From Campylobacter concisus (GTDB lineage Bacteria; Campylobacterota; Campylobacteria; Campylobacterales; Campylobacteraceae), in NCBI RefSeq assembly GCF_003048675.2, contig NZ_CP060707.1, forward strand, positions 1,674,001 through 1,738,000: a stretch of DNA of 64,000 nt. The letters are read 5' to 3'. Positions 19,214 through 28,529 of the stretch are shown here, piece after piece; positions within the stretch are counted from its first letter, which is position 1, and the number at the start of each line of letters is the position of its first letter. A program made the position numbers and the translations under genes. The notes under the pieces were generated by a model. That model saw only the letters and a list, made by a program, of their open reading frames with translations, was not told the origin of the DNA and did not search any database.

Positions 19214-21579
19214 TGGCTGATGACGAGGTTGTAGTTCTAAAACCACCTGGCGAGCAAGCAGAGCAAGCGCCTGAAGAGGCAAAGACAGAGGTTCCTGAAG
19301 AGATCGTCTCGCTTGAGAGCATCGCAAATGATGGCGTGCTTCAAGATGAGAGCATCCCAGAGCCAATACCAGTAAAAAAGAGCAAGAAAAAGCTCTTTAT
19401 CATCATCGGTGCGGCTGCTTTGGTGCTTGTCATCTTGATAGTTGTTTTGTTAATCGTCTTGCTAAAAAAAGATAAAAAAGAGGAGATAGACACTACAGCT
19501 ATCGTAAAAAATATAGAAAACAACTACCAAACGCAAAATTTTGGCGCTTCAAAGATCGATGAGATGATAAACAAGGCCAACCAGCTTTATGAGCGTGGCA
19601 ACAAATTTGAAGCGTTAAAAATTTATGAAAACATAGCTGTTTATAACCAGTCGCTTTCAAACTACAACCTCGGCGTTTCGCAGATGAAACAAGAAAAATG
19701 CGACGAGGCGATCATCTCGTTTAACAAAGCGATAACTGACCGCGAAAACACCGCAGTTAGCGCCATAAACGCCGCTGTTTGCTCGCTCGAGCTAAATAAC
19801 ACCAAAAATTTCAACTACTACATAGGGCTTGCGGACTCCTTTTTGCAGTATGAAAACAGCTCGCCACTTTACAGCTACTACTATGCGCTGGTTAATTATT
19901 ACAAGGGTAATTACTACGAGGCGCTACAAGCTCTCTCACACCCTAGCACAGAGGACTATAAGGGCGAGTATGCTTACTTGAGCGCTAAAATTTTATCGCT
20001 TCTTGGCGATGACGAGAGAGCCATAGCTAAGCTTGAAGGGCAAAAGGCGTTTAAGGCTGATTTTACGCTAGCACAGCTCTACGCAAGACTTGGCAAATAC
20101 GACAAGGCAAGGGACTATCTAACAAAGGCTTCTAAAAATACGCCAAATATCGATCTTATCAAGATGACTGAGGCGCTGATCGATCTAAAAACGGCTGATT
20201 ATGGCGATGCGGCGGCATTTATCAAAGATGTCTACGACTACAACGCCTCGATGCCAAGTAAAATTTACAAGATAAAAACCATCCTAAAGCCAGATCTTTT
20301 TGACGTTAGCCTAGCTCAGGCGCACTTTAGCGACGATATGTTTTTTGATAGGACAAGGCGCTATGAGACGCTATTTTACTTCGCACCTTACAAGGTCTTT
20401 GACGCAAAACAGAGCATCGAGCAGATAAGAAAAGGTGGAGTTAGCGTCTTTTTAGATGACACCTCAGCGGCAAATGACTACCTCACACAAAGTGCCGCCG
20501 CCTCAAAGGTCAATGCCAAACTTAGTGAAGCCATCGCAAAGGCACTTAACTACCGCTTAAAAGAGGCAAACAAGGACTTTGAAGAGCTTGCCAAAGCCTA
20601 TCCAAACCACTCGATCTTGCAGTATAACCTAGCTCTTAGCTACGCTCAGCTTGGAAATTTTAGCCTTGCAGCAAAGCACTTTATAGCAAGCTATCATCAA
20701 GATGTAAATAACCATCTCTCTGGCATCTTTGGCGCTATCTGCATGGATATAAATAGAAATTTAAATCCAAAGTTAGTTGAAGAGATCGGAGAAAATTTAG
20801 AAAACGACAAGAGCCTAAAGCCTGTAAATTTATATGCCTCGCTTCTAAGCCTGATAAGTGGCAACCAAAGCGCGATGATAAGGTGGCTTGAAGAGCCAAA
20901 AGAGCCTACAACGCTAAATTTAGCCTTTGATATCATCATCGCTAAAATTTCAAACAACGATGAGTTAATGTCAAAAAAAGCTGATGAGCTGATTAAAATT
21001 TTGCCAAATGATATCATCGCAAATATCTTAAATTTCATCTCTAAAAACAAAGATCAAAACGTCAAAGAGTACGCAAAAGCGATACAAATTTACTTCTTTG
21101 ATAAAAATCTCGACTCAAACGCCTTCTACCACGGCGCTGATATCATTAAAAAGCAATACATCAAGCTGCTTCAGATCTCAGGCCTGCTAACAAGGGAGCG
21201 CGATAAGCTAAGAGCCGAGCTAAAGAGCGCGCCAAAAAATATAAATTTGATCCAAACTCTAGCCTACGTGGATATCTTTACAAACGACTTTGATGAGAGT
21301 TATAAACTTTATAATGAGGTCATAGACGAGTTTAAGATAAATGACGCTGGGACGCTCTTTTTGGCCTCTGTGGCAGCCACTGGAGCAAACAAAATAACAA
21401 ATGCGATCGCACTTTTGGAGCTTACAAAACTAAATGATCCAAGCGCTGTCGAAAACAGAGCTGCCCTTGGCTTTATGTATCAGCAAATCGATAACATCAA
21501 AGCCGCACTTATACAATACAGCAAAGTTGGAAACGTAGGATATAACAACGAATTTTATGATTTTATGATAGATAACTAG
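19213..21579 (+). CDS. Membrane-anchored TPR-repeat protein
   Basis: 788 residues starting with GTG at 19213, overlapping the serS stop. The first ~55 residues are acidic and Pro/Glu-rich, then one membrane helix (about 58-84, LFIIIGAAALVLVILIVVLL). The long C-terminal part is helical tetratricopeptide repeats (for example YNLALSYAQLGNFSLAAKHF and ALKIYENIAVYNQSLSNYNL). The topology suggests a periplasmic scaffold. It corresponds by position to Cj0390 after serS in C. jejuni. I know of no assigned function. Confidence 0.85.
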   Translation: MADDEVVVLKPPGEQAEQAPEEAKTEVPEEIVSLESIANDGVLQDESIPEPIPVKKSKKKLFIIIGAAALVLVILIVVLLIVLLKKDKKEEIDTTAIVKNIENNYQTQNFGASKIDEMINKANQLYERGNKFEALKIYENIAVYNQSLSNYNLGVSQMKQEKCDEAIISFNKAITDRENTAVSAINAAVCSLELNNTKNFNYYIGLADSFLQYENSSPLYSYYYALVNYYKGNYYEALQALSHPSTEDYKGEYAYLSAKILSLLGDDERAIAKLEGQKAFKADFTLAQLYARLGKYDKARDYLTKASKNTPNIDLIKMTEALIDLKTADYGDAAAFIKDVYDYNASMPSKIYKIKTILKPDLFDVSLAQAHFSDDMFFDRTRRYETLFYFAPYKVFDAKQSIEQIRKGGVSVFLDDTSAANDYLTQSAAASKVNAKLSEAIAKALNYRLKEANKDFEELAKAYPNHSILQYNLALSYAQLGNFSLAAKHFIASYHQDVNNHLSGIFGAICMDINRNLNPKLVEEIGENLENDKSLKPVNLYASLLSLISGNQSAMIRWLEEPKEPTTLNLAFDIIIAKISNNDELMSKKADELIKILPNDIIANILNFISKNKDQNVKEYAKAIQIYFFDKNLDSNAFYHGADIIKKQYIKLLQISGLLTRERDKLRAELKSAPKNINLIQTLAYVDIFTNDFDESYKLYNEVIDEFKINDAGTLFLASVAATGANKITNAIALLELTKLNDPSAVENRAALGFMYQQIDNIKAALIQYSKVGNVGYNNEFYDFMIDN

Positions 21580-21586
21580 AAAATTT

Positions 21587-21614
21587 AAAGCTAGGTCTTT
21601 AAAAGCCTAGCTTT
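21587..21614. terminator. Bidirectional terminator between convergent genes
   Basis: Outer stem AAAGCTAGG / CCTAGCTTT with an extra inner CTTT / AAAG pairing. It lies in the 54-bp gap between the TPR gene and the convergent DUF2920 gene. Confidence 0.75.
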
Positions 21615-21633
21615 AGATAAAATGGCTCTAAAT

Positions 21634-22884
21634 TTAAATATTAGTAACTTCAAGCCTTATCTGATCTGAGACTTCACTAAATTTATAAAGCAAATCACCA
21701 CACTTATACTCTATGCATTTTTCGTTAATCTCATCTTTTTTATCTTTTTTAGACAAAATTTTCTTCATAACGCCAGGAAGCTCTCTTTGCAAAAGCAGTT
21801 TATAAGACATCCCCATGCCGTGAGTTAGAGACTTTATAAATTTACCATCAACCTCGCTCTCATCTTTTACCATATGAAGCGTCGCGTCAAATTTTAGCTT
21901 TTTAAGAGCCTCATAAAGCTCGGTTTTATCCTTTGCGGGGGCTATATCATCATTCACACAATGATATCCAATATAAAACGTCTTTTTAAATTTACTCTGT
22001 ACCTTTAAATGTTTCGGATTTAAGATATTTCTTATCTCTTCTCTAGATTCATTAAAATAATATAGTGAAGTCTTATCTAGTGTCCAATAGGTTTTATCAA
22101 AAAGATAGAGGCAAATATCTTGATAAAAGTCATCAGTCGCACAACAAAAAAATTTAGTAAAATCAATCTCTTTTCCAAAGCCAATAAGCCGCCATAAAAA
22201 TATAGCATAGGAGCTATTATCTATTACAGCATCTACTAACCACGGAGCAATTTTAGCTGATAAATTTGCAAGATAGCCACCATGTGAGCTTCCTACCAAA
22301 ATAACAGGAATTTGACTAAATTTTCCAGCGCATAAATTATGCTTAGTATAAAGAATAGCATTTAATATATCAGTAGCTTGCATAATGCCAAAATTTTGGT
22401 ATTCATCTTTTGTTGGATACATTGTGCAACTCAAATTTAGCTTATAACTTGCAGGCAAAATATTTGCCTTTTTTCTAAGAGTGATCTCCTCACTAAGACT
22501 TTCAAATAAAAAACATGTTTTTTTATAACTATCGACCGTCTTTATGTCTATTGGTAATGTTATACCAATTTTGGCTAACTCATCTACTAATATCGCACGG
22601 TCCAAATCATCTAACAAACATTGAGCCCCAAGCTGTGGGCGGTTGCCTATACAGTGATAATCCACACTAATGCATGCCACATCATAAGACTCTACCATGC
22701 TTCGCATGAGATGGGTTCTATATCCAGAGTCAGAGTCTGCTCCAAGACCAGGGATGATGACTAAAAGAGCTTTTGCCTCTTTAACATCGTCATAACAGGC
22801 ATAAAAAGATAAAGCAGAGCTTCTTTTGATGCCAAGCTCTACATCATCACAAGATAAAATTTCGTAGCTTCCATCAACTAGCAT
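21634..22884 (-). CDS. DUF2920-family alpha/beta-hydrolase-like protein
   Basis: 416 residues resembling the DUF2920 ('617-family') proteins of Campylobacter. An alpha/beta-hydrolase core is visible: oxyanion-type LLVIIPGLGADSDSGYR near residue 40, nucleophile elbow GSSHGG with Ser200, and a late GMGMSYK region that may carry the His. Substrate and role are unknown. Family members in C. jejuni lie at flagellin-modification and phase-variable loci, but nothing here is flagellar. I saw no homopolymer tract in the 5' end that would suggest phase variation. Confidence 0.75.
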   Translation of the reverse strand: MLVDGSYEILSCDDVELGIKRSSALSFYACYDDVKEAKALLVIIPGLGADSDSGYRTHLMRSMVESYDVACISVDYHCIGNRPQLGAQCLLDDLDRAILVDELAKIGITLPIDIKTVDSYKKTCFLFESLSEEITLRKKANILPASYKLNLSCTMYPTKDEYQNFGIMQATDILNAILYTKHNLCAGKFSQIPVILVGSSHGGYLANLSAKIAPWLVDAVIDNSSYAIFLWRLIGFGKEIDFTKFFCCATDDFYQDICLYLFDKTYWTLDKTSLYYFNESREEIRNILNPKHLKVQSKFKKTFYIGYHCVNDDIAPAKDKTELYEALKKLKFDATLHMVKDESEVDGKFIKSLTHGMGMSYKLLLQRELPGVMKKILSKKDKKDEINEKCIEYKCGDLLYKFSEVSDQIRLEVTNI

Positions 22885-22915
22885 CTTAACTCCTTTTAAA
22901 TTTTGCTAAATTTCT

Positions 22916-23497
22916 CTACCTTTGTGAGACGTTATAGAAAAAGCTAACGATCTGTTTTGCTAGGCGCTCTTTGAAAAATGGCCAGATATAGCTTGGCGAA
23001 TAGACATTGCCAGCTTGCATGAGCGAGATATTTGTCGCTTTCTCACCGCCATCTTTTGGGCGCACTAACACGCTTACTTGCATGTAGTAAGCATAGCTGT
23101 TTGTGCTAAAGTCGTCATCATAATCATCATAACCAAATGGGAAAAACATCGAGTAACCAAAGCCAAAACTTGGTCTGCCAAAGCCATATCCCATGCCCAT
23201 TGAAAATCTAGGGTCTCTTTTGGTTGTCCTAGAAAAGCTTTGCACGTCGCCAAGGATGATGAAGTCGGCATTTTTGATATTTGGCTCATTTCTAAAGCCA
23301 GCCTTTGCAAATTCGCTTAAAATTTCAGCATTTACATCTTGTCCGGTCGCGCTATTTTTAAAATTTACATAGACGCTTTTGTTTGCTTCTCCAAGCGTAA
23401 AAAAGATCGGATCGCTCGTTTTTACCGAGATATTTGGCGTGCTGCTAGCACATCCGACAAAAAACACCGCTAGAACAAATAAAAAGAAATTTCTCAT
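22916..23497 (-). CDS. TraT-like surface lipoprotein
   Basis: 193 residues with lipoprotein signal ending FVGC-ASST. ATG at 23497 is preferred over GTG 23503 because AGGAG lies 5 nt before it. The middle part (SVYVNFKNSATGQDVNAEIL) and the Gly/aromatic-rich hydrophobic segment MGMGYGFGRPSFGFGYSMFF resemble TraT-type outer-membrane lipoproteins, which have a central hydrophobic glycine-rich region. Serum or complement functions of plasmid TraT should not be assumed here. It lies 8 nt after the thioredoxin-like gene and may be the last gene of the iron operon. Confidence 0.65.
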   Translation of the reverse strand: MRNFFLFVLAVFFVGCASSTPNISVKTSDPIFFTLGEANKSVYVNFKNSATGQDVNAEILSEFAKAGFRNEPNIKNADFIILGDVQSFSRTTKRDPRFSMGMGYGFGRPSFGFGYSMFFPFGYDDYDDDFSTNSYAYYMQVSVLVRPKDGGEKATNISLMQAGNVYSPSYIWPFFKERLAKQIVSFFYNVSQR

Positions 23498-23505
23498 CTT
23501 CACTC

Positions 23506-24000
23506 CTATAAGAGCGATCTTATAGCACCTTCAAGCACACTTTTTGGTGTAAGACCGATAAATTTTGATCGCATCTTACCATCTTTATCAAAAAAATAGA
23601 TAACAGGCACGCCCATAACGCCACCAACTGCCTTGCTGAAGTAATCCACCGAGACCTTGTCGCTTGTAGTTTTAAAGGTGATGTTGTGCTCTTTTAAGAT
23701 TTCGATATCCTTATCAAAGCCCTTGCTAGGCCCTAAAATGCCAATGAACTGAACCTCTTTGCCATACTCTTTTTCAAGTGCGTTTAGATCAGGGATCGCA
23801 GCCTTGCACACACCACAGTCTGTGCCAAAGAAAAAGAGCATATATGGCTTATCGCCGATCTTTAGGCGCTTTTCGGTAGGGAAAAACTGCGTATCGATGC
23901 CACTTGAGTCATTTAGCGTGATGTGGTGCTTCTCATACTGCTTGACGCAGCCCAAAACTAGGGCTGAGACTAGACATAAAAGTAAAATTTTATATCGCAT
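23506..24000 (-). CDS. TlpA-like thioredoxin-fold lipoprotein
   Basis: 164 residues. The lipoprotein signal ends VLGC-VKQY. The thioredoxin fold carries CGVC in FFFGTDCGVCKAAIPDLN (about residue 72) and the cis-Pro block GGVMGVPVIYFFDKDG. It is an envelope thiol-disulfide or reductase-type protein. It overlaps the upstream ABC ATPase by 11 nt. In C. jejuni thioredoxin-like genes (Cj1664-1665) also end the P19 iron locus, so a redox job in iron uptake is likely but inferred. Confidence 0.88.
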   Translation of the reverse strand: MRYKILLLCLVSALVLGCVKQYEKHHITLNDSSGIDTQFFPTEKRLKIGDKPYMLFFFGTDCGVCKAAIPDLNALEKEYGKEVQFIGILGPSKGFDKDIEILKEHNITFKTTSDKVSVDYFSKAVGGVMGVPVIYFFDKDGKMRSKFIGLTPKSVLEGAIRSLL

Positions 24001-24679
24001 TTGGCACCTTTGGATTTTCGATAGTGCGGATATTCTCTAGTTTGCCGTGTCTTAGATATACGATCTTATCGCCATATTCGCCTAGATCTGGGTTGTGAGT
24101 GACTAGAAGTATCGTCTTGCCCTCTTTTCTTAGCTTGCAAAAAAGATCAAGTATGATCCTCTCATTTGCCTCGTCAAGGTTACCAGTTGGCTCATCTGCT
24201 ATTAAAATTTCAGGGTCGTTTATGAGCGAGCGCGCGATACAAAGGCGTTGTTGCTCACCACCACTTAGCTGACTTGGTCTGTGCGTTAGCCTGTGAGAGA
24301 GGCCAACTGCCTCAAGGGCTTTTTTAGCATCCTCTTCATCAACTGAGCTGTGATAATACTGCGCTATCATTACGTTTTCAAGCGCGCTAAGATATGGCAC
24401 TAGGTGAAACTGCTGAAAGACAAGCCCGATCTTTTCACGTCTAAATTTAAGCGTATCATCGGCATTTAGGTTGCTCGCATCATCGCCACCAAGCATATAT
24501 ACGCCGCTACTTGGAGTATCCATTAGAGAAAGGATATTTACAAGCGTACTCTTACCACTACCACTTGGCCCCATGACGCTGACCCACTCGCCCTTTTTAA
24601 CCTCAAAACTTATATCATCAAGTGCTTTTACATCGCCAAAAATTTTACAAATATTTTTAAGTTCTAGTGCATTTTGCAT
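23990..24679 (-). CDS. ABC transporter ATPase of the P19 iron locus
   Basis: 229-residue LolD/MacB-type ATPase: Walker A GPSGSGKST, Q-loop FQQFHLVPYLSALENV, signature LSGGEQQR, Walker B ILIADEPTGNLD and switch His in VTHNPD. It follows two FtsX-like permease genes by 1 nt and is the counterpart of Cj1663. It would energise the FtsX-type pair, probably transmitting force to the periplasm rather than importing iron directly; that mechanism is inference from the MacB/LolCDE class. Confidence 0.92.
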   Translation of the reverse strand: MQNALELKNICKIFGDVKALDDISFEVKKGEWVSVMGPSGSGKSTLVNILSLMDTPSSGVYMLGGDDASNLNADDTLKFRREKIGLVFQQFHLVPYLSALENVMIAQYYHSSVDEEDAKKALEAVGLSHRLTHRPSQLSGGEQQRLCIARSLINDPEILIADEPTGNLDEANERIILDLFCKLRKEGKTILLVTHNPDLGEYGDKIVYLRHGKLENIRTIENPKVPNAI

Positions 24680-24680
24680 A

Positions 24681-25823
24681 TCATTCTCCTCTTAGTGTAT
24701 CTGCCATTTTGTTATTAAGTGCCCGCTTAATCGGGTAAAACGCTGCGATCGCTGCAAAAAGAAGTGATATGACCACAGCTACTGGGATGCTTAGAATTCT
24801 AAAATCAATACTAGAATCAAATATCGCATAACCTAAAATTTGAGCTAGTAGATAACCTAAAAACGCTCCAACTAACGCTGAAATAAGTGCTGTCACAAAT
24901 GTCTCACAGCCAAATAGCCTTAGCACGTCTTTTTTGCTTGCACCTATAGCTCTAAGAAGTGCGATCTCACGTGATCGAGAGAGCAAGATAGCACTAAGCG
25001 TTGTATTTACGCACATTGAAGTAATGAGTAAGATGACAAGGCTCACAAGTGCCATTAGAAGCTTGATCTTCTCTAAGATGTAGCCCTCAGACTTTGAGAC
25101 CTTTGCCACTGGTTTTGCGACTATTTCGTCGTTGCTAATAGTCTTTGCAAGCGATGTTATCTCGTCAAAATTTCCAAGCACAACAGCTTCTGCATAGTTT
25201 ATCTTGCCAGCTTTGTTTGAAATTTGCTGAGCCAAAGATAGCGACGTGATCAAAAGAGCGTCTTCTTTGTCGCCACTTGCTACTACGCCTTTTATCTTTA
25301 CATTTATGCTCTCATTTGAGCCAATAGCGCGAATTTCTATATCATCGCCTGCTTTAAAGCCAGCTTGACGAGCAAGATCGACGCCTATTAGCACGTTTTT
25401 ATCGTCAAAATCGACATTTATCATAGTTCCATCTCTAACATCTAAAAATGGTTTAACTTTTTTTAGATTGCTAAATTTTGTCCCCATGACGATAGCGTTT
25501 GTCGGACCGATATTTGCCTGAGCAAAGAGATAACCGCTCTCGCCAAGAATCTTGTCTTTTGGCACTTTAGCGATCATTTCATTATAGGTTTTTTCGCTCA
25601 TATCATCACTTGTCGCCATATCTTTTGGAGCAAAGATCATATTTGCACCATAAGTTTTTAGCTCGCGTGAGACCTTTGAGTCGATGTCAAGATAGACATT
25701 GACAAATGCCGCACACACGCACGCTCCAAGCAAGATCGAGATGACGATAACCATAACCCTTGATGAGCCATTTTTTAGGCTTTTGTAGATTATATTGTAA
25801 AAGAATTTGCTATTTGCGGTCAT
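24681..25823 (-). CDS. FtsX/MacB-like permease (second)
   Basis: 380 residues with one N-terminal helix (about 22-42), a large periplasmic domain and three C-terminal helices; the last block (REIALLRAIGASKKDVLRLF) is the FtsX-domain signature. It overlaps the preceding permease by 14 nt and is followed after 1 nt by the ATPase. It corresponds to Cj1662 of the C. jejuni P19 iron region. Confidence 0.9.
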   Translation of the reverse strand: MTANSKFFYNIIYKSLKNGSSRVMVIVISILLGACVCAAFVNVYLDIDSKVSRELKTYGANMIFAPKDMATSDDMSEKTYNEMIAKVPKDKILGESGYLFAQANIGPTNAIVMGTKFSNLKKVKPFLDVRDGTMINVDFDDKNVLIGVDLARQAGFKAGDDIEIRAIGSNESINVKIKGVVASGDKEDALLITSLSLAQQISNKAGKINYAEAVVLGNFDEITSLAKTISNDEIVAKPVAKVSKSEGYILEKIKLLMALVSLVILLITSMCVNTTLSAILLSRSREIALLRAIGASKKDVLRLFGCETFVTALISALVGAFLGYLLAQILGYAIFDSSIDFRILSIPVAVVISLLFAAIAAFYPIKRALNNKMADTLRGE

Positions 25824-27102
25824 ATAGCACCTCCGCAGGTAGTAAATTTATGACGTTTCTCATTGGCATTAGCGAGCCAACGACTGAGATGAGCAAGGCA
25901 AATGCCACGCTTATTGGCAGCACGATCCAAGCTATGCCTATGCCGTGAGAGAATATGATGTAAGACATCACGTAGCTTAGCGCGTATCCTAAAAATGCTC
26001 CCGTGATACCAGCAAAAAATGCCACCACAAGGCTCTCGCTAGCAAAAAGGGCGTAAATTTCAAAGTTGCTTGCGCCTATGGCTTTTAAAAGGCCGATCTC
26101 TTTTTTACGGCGATAAATTTCACTTGTCATTAGCGAGGTTATACCGATGGCTGAAACCACAAGGGCGATGATACTAACGATACCCATTAGGCTTTGAATT
26201 TTCTTTACGATATTACTCTCCGCATCACTTACTTGAAGGCTTGCCTTTGCGCTAACGTTTGGTAAATTTTCTTCTATCTGAAATGCGATTGATCCCGCAT
26301 AAGCCGAGCAGTACCATTTGTCGTACTCTGCGCTATCAAGGTTGTCTAAATTTCGTCTAGCCTTTAGCGATAGGTCGTTTTCTGGGATCGTCATGGCTGA
26401 GACTTCAGCTTTTGTATATGAGCCAGGATGCCCTGAGAGATCACCAGCAAGTTTTAGCGAGCCTACTAGCTTATGTGCCTCATCGCTTGCTCCTTTTAAT
26501 ATGCCAACCACACTAACCTCTCTTGTGCCGTTTTTACCCACAAGGCTAAGCTTGTCGCCAACTTTTAAATTTTTAGCTTTAGCAAGCTCATCTCCTACTA
26601 AAATTTCATCCATGCTCTCATCTTTTGGCCAAGCGCCCTCAACACCCCAAAATCCATACAAGCTCTTAACGCCTGTGCTAAATTCTGGCTCGTCTTTTAA
26701 GCCGATATTTTTGTCAAAATATGTTCCCTCAAAGCTAAATTCATTACCTTTTTCATCTTTGACCTTTGTCTCTAGAAACGGCGCAAAGGCAACGATATTA
26801 TTTCTCCAAAAGATCTCTTTTATCTTATAAAGATCAGCCTCTGGGAGTAAATTTTGTGATTTTAGTGGGGTGAAATTTTTACCCTCGATCTCGATGCTTA
26901 GGCTCTCACCGCGTGGTAAAACGACGATATTTGAGCCATAGCCTCTAAGCTCGCTTGCCACTTGATCGCCGATTTTAAGCGTGATATTTAGCATGCAAGC
27001 TATCAAAAGAGCAGCTAGCAAGATGGTGATAAACGCCATCGTCTTTTGCACCTTTGAGCCCGTGATCGAGCTTTTTATCATTCTTAGTTGCATATTTTTC
27101 AT
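25810..27102 (-). CDS. FtsX/MacB-like permease (first)
   Basis: 430 residues of the same architecture: N-terminal helix (TMAFITILLAALLIACMLNI), a ~250-residue periplasmic domain, and three C-terminal helices with KKEIGLLKAIGASNFEIYAL. Probably forms a heterodimer with the next permease. The start overlaps the DUF2318 stop by 4 nt. Counterpart of Cj1661. Confidence 0.9.
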   Translation of the reverse strand: MKNMQLRMIKSSITGSKVQKTMAFITILLAALLIACMLNITLKIGDQVASELRGYGSNIVVLPRGESLSIEIEGKNFTPLKSQNLLPEADLYKIKEIFWRNNIVAFAPFLETKVKDEKGNEFSFEGTYFDKNIGLKDEPEFSTGVKSLYGFWGVEGAWPKDESMDEILVGDELAKAKNLKVGDKLSLVGKNGTREVSVVGILKGASDEAHKLVGSLKLAGDLSGHPGSYTKAEVSAMTIPENDLSLKARRNLDNLDSAEYDKWYCSAYAGSIAFQIEENLPNVSAKASLQVSDAESNIVKKIQSLMGIVSIIALVVSAIGITSLMTSEIYRRKKEIGLLKAIGASNFEIYALFASESLVVAFFAGITGAFLGYALSYVMSYIIFSHGIGIAWIVLPISVAFALLISVVGSLMPMRNVINLLPAEVLYDRK

Positions 27103-28478
27103 TTTAACGTTCCATTTGTTTCTACATATTTTTCTGGATTTGCTTCAAATTTCGCCTGAGTTTCGTTGCTCTCAAAGAAATATGTGCGTCCGTAGTATAA
27201 ATATGATCTTGAATCAAGATTGCTCACCTTTTTGCGACTAACTGGGTCAAGCACCATCTTTTCGACAACCTTGCTAAAGTAGTTTGCCCCTGCGACGATC
27301 GTTTTGTAATCAACTATGATATTTTTACCATCAAAGGTAAATGCCATAGGGATCGGGTTACAACCACCCTCTTTGCCAACTGACGGCAAGAAAATTCTAA
27401 CATTACAAGAGATACAAATAAGGTCATTGCCTCTTTTTATATAGCCCATATCGCCACAAATCATGCACGAGTCAAAGACGATGACAGGCGAGACGCGGTC
27501 GCTAAAGCGGTTTAGCAAGAAAAATCTTATCTGCTTGCCCTCATCTGTGATGTAGGCAAATCTGTGAAGTTCATTATCTTTTAACATATCAACATCAAAT
27601 ATAAATTTATCTCCCACCGGCTCAACCAAGACTGGCTCTGAAATTTGAGGTGGGCGAGATGCATAAAGATCAAAATAAAGTGAAAATCCAAGCGCTATTA
27701 AAACGCTGCAAAATGCAAATTTTGCATTGTCAAAGACATTTTCTCTAATGGCTTTTGTAAAGCGGTATTTGATAGAGCCAAACGTGCTCTTATCGATACT
27801 CTTTGGCACAAAGCAAAGCGCGATGATGCATAAAAGAAGGATCACTGCTATGTAAAAATAGGCACTAAATTCTGTGACGTAGATGCCTTTTGCGCTGATA
27901 GATAAAATTTGAGAATTTAGCTCGCTACTTATCTTTAAAGCACCTGCACGTAAAAGCTCAAGTGCAGTTTGTGAGCTTCTATCAACTAGCAAAAATACTA
28001 ATGTGATAAGAGCTAAAATTTTAGCTACTGATGATGGGATGCTTGCTTTTAAATTTGAAATGAAGAAAAATAAAAATAGTATCAAGATCATCGCAAAGAT
28101 CATCAAAAAGAAGCTAATGACTGAAAGCGTGTCAAGCAGCTCGCCGCCAAAAAGTGGGAACAATGCGCTACTTGAGCTATAGCCAAAGCCAAAGCCGATG
28201 CCTAAAATAAAAAATGTTACGATTTTTGCTATCTTAAGCTCGAAAAATATCCATAAAATGCTAATGAGTAGAAAAATCAGTGTCACTGAATCTATAAAAA
28301 TTTTAAACTGGTCATCAACAAGCGCATGACGAGCAGCTTTAAAGATAAGCACACCAGCAACAACGCCAAGAAATGATGGTAAAAAGATCGTTTTTAAACT
28401 TTTGCCATTGTTATTTAAGGCAGCAAAAAGCGTAAATCCAAGGAGGGCTAAAAAGACCTGATAGAAGTAAATTGACAT
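27099..28478 (-). CDS. DUF2318-type Fe-S/metal-binding membrane protein
   Basis: 459 residues. The first ~250 are about eight membrane helices; the C-terminal periplasmic part has CMICGDMGYIKRGNDLICISC (two CxxC pairs) and later GGCNPIP, typical of the DUF2318 domain near iron transporters. It likely binds metal or takes part in electron transfer that reduces ferric iron for FTR1; this is inference. Counterpart of Cj1660, between p19 and the FtsX pair. Confidence 0.85.
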   Translation of the reverse strand: MSIYFYQVFLALLGFTLFAALNNNGKSLKTIFLPSFLGVVAGVLIFKAARHALVDDQFKIFIDSVTLIFLLISILWIFFELKIAKIVTFFILGIGFGFGYSSSSALFPLFGGELLDTLSVISFFLMIFAMILILFLFFFISNLKASIPSSVAKILALITLVFLLVDRSSQTALELLRAGALKISSELNSQILSISAKGIYVTEFSAYFYIAVILLLCIIALCFVPKSIDKSTFGSIKYRFTKAIRENVFDNAKFAFCSVLIALGFSLYFDLYASRPPQISEPVLVEPVGDKFIFDVDMLKDNELHRFAYITDEGKQIRFFLLNRFSDRVSPVIVFDSCMICGDMGYIKRGNDLICISCNVRIFLPSVGKEGGCNPIPMAFTFDGKNIIVDYKTIVAGANYFSKVVEKMVLDPVSRKKVSNLDSRSYLYYGRTYFFESNETQAKFEANPEKYVETNGTLK

Positions 28479-28500
28479 AACTAAACCCTATGAGAATTTT

Positions 28501-28522
28501 TAAAAAGGGGCGAAAACGCCCC
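28501..28522 (-). terminator. Attenuating terminator between p19 and the DUF2318 gene
   Basis: On the minus strand, 6-bp GC stem GGGGCG / CGCCCC with loop TTTT followed by TTTTTA, 8 nt after the p19 stop. It would make ftr1-p19 mRNA more abundant than the distal transporter genes. Confidence 0.8.
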
Positions 28523-28529
28523 AAAGTGA

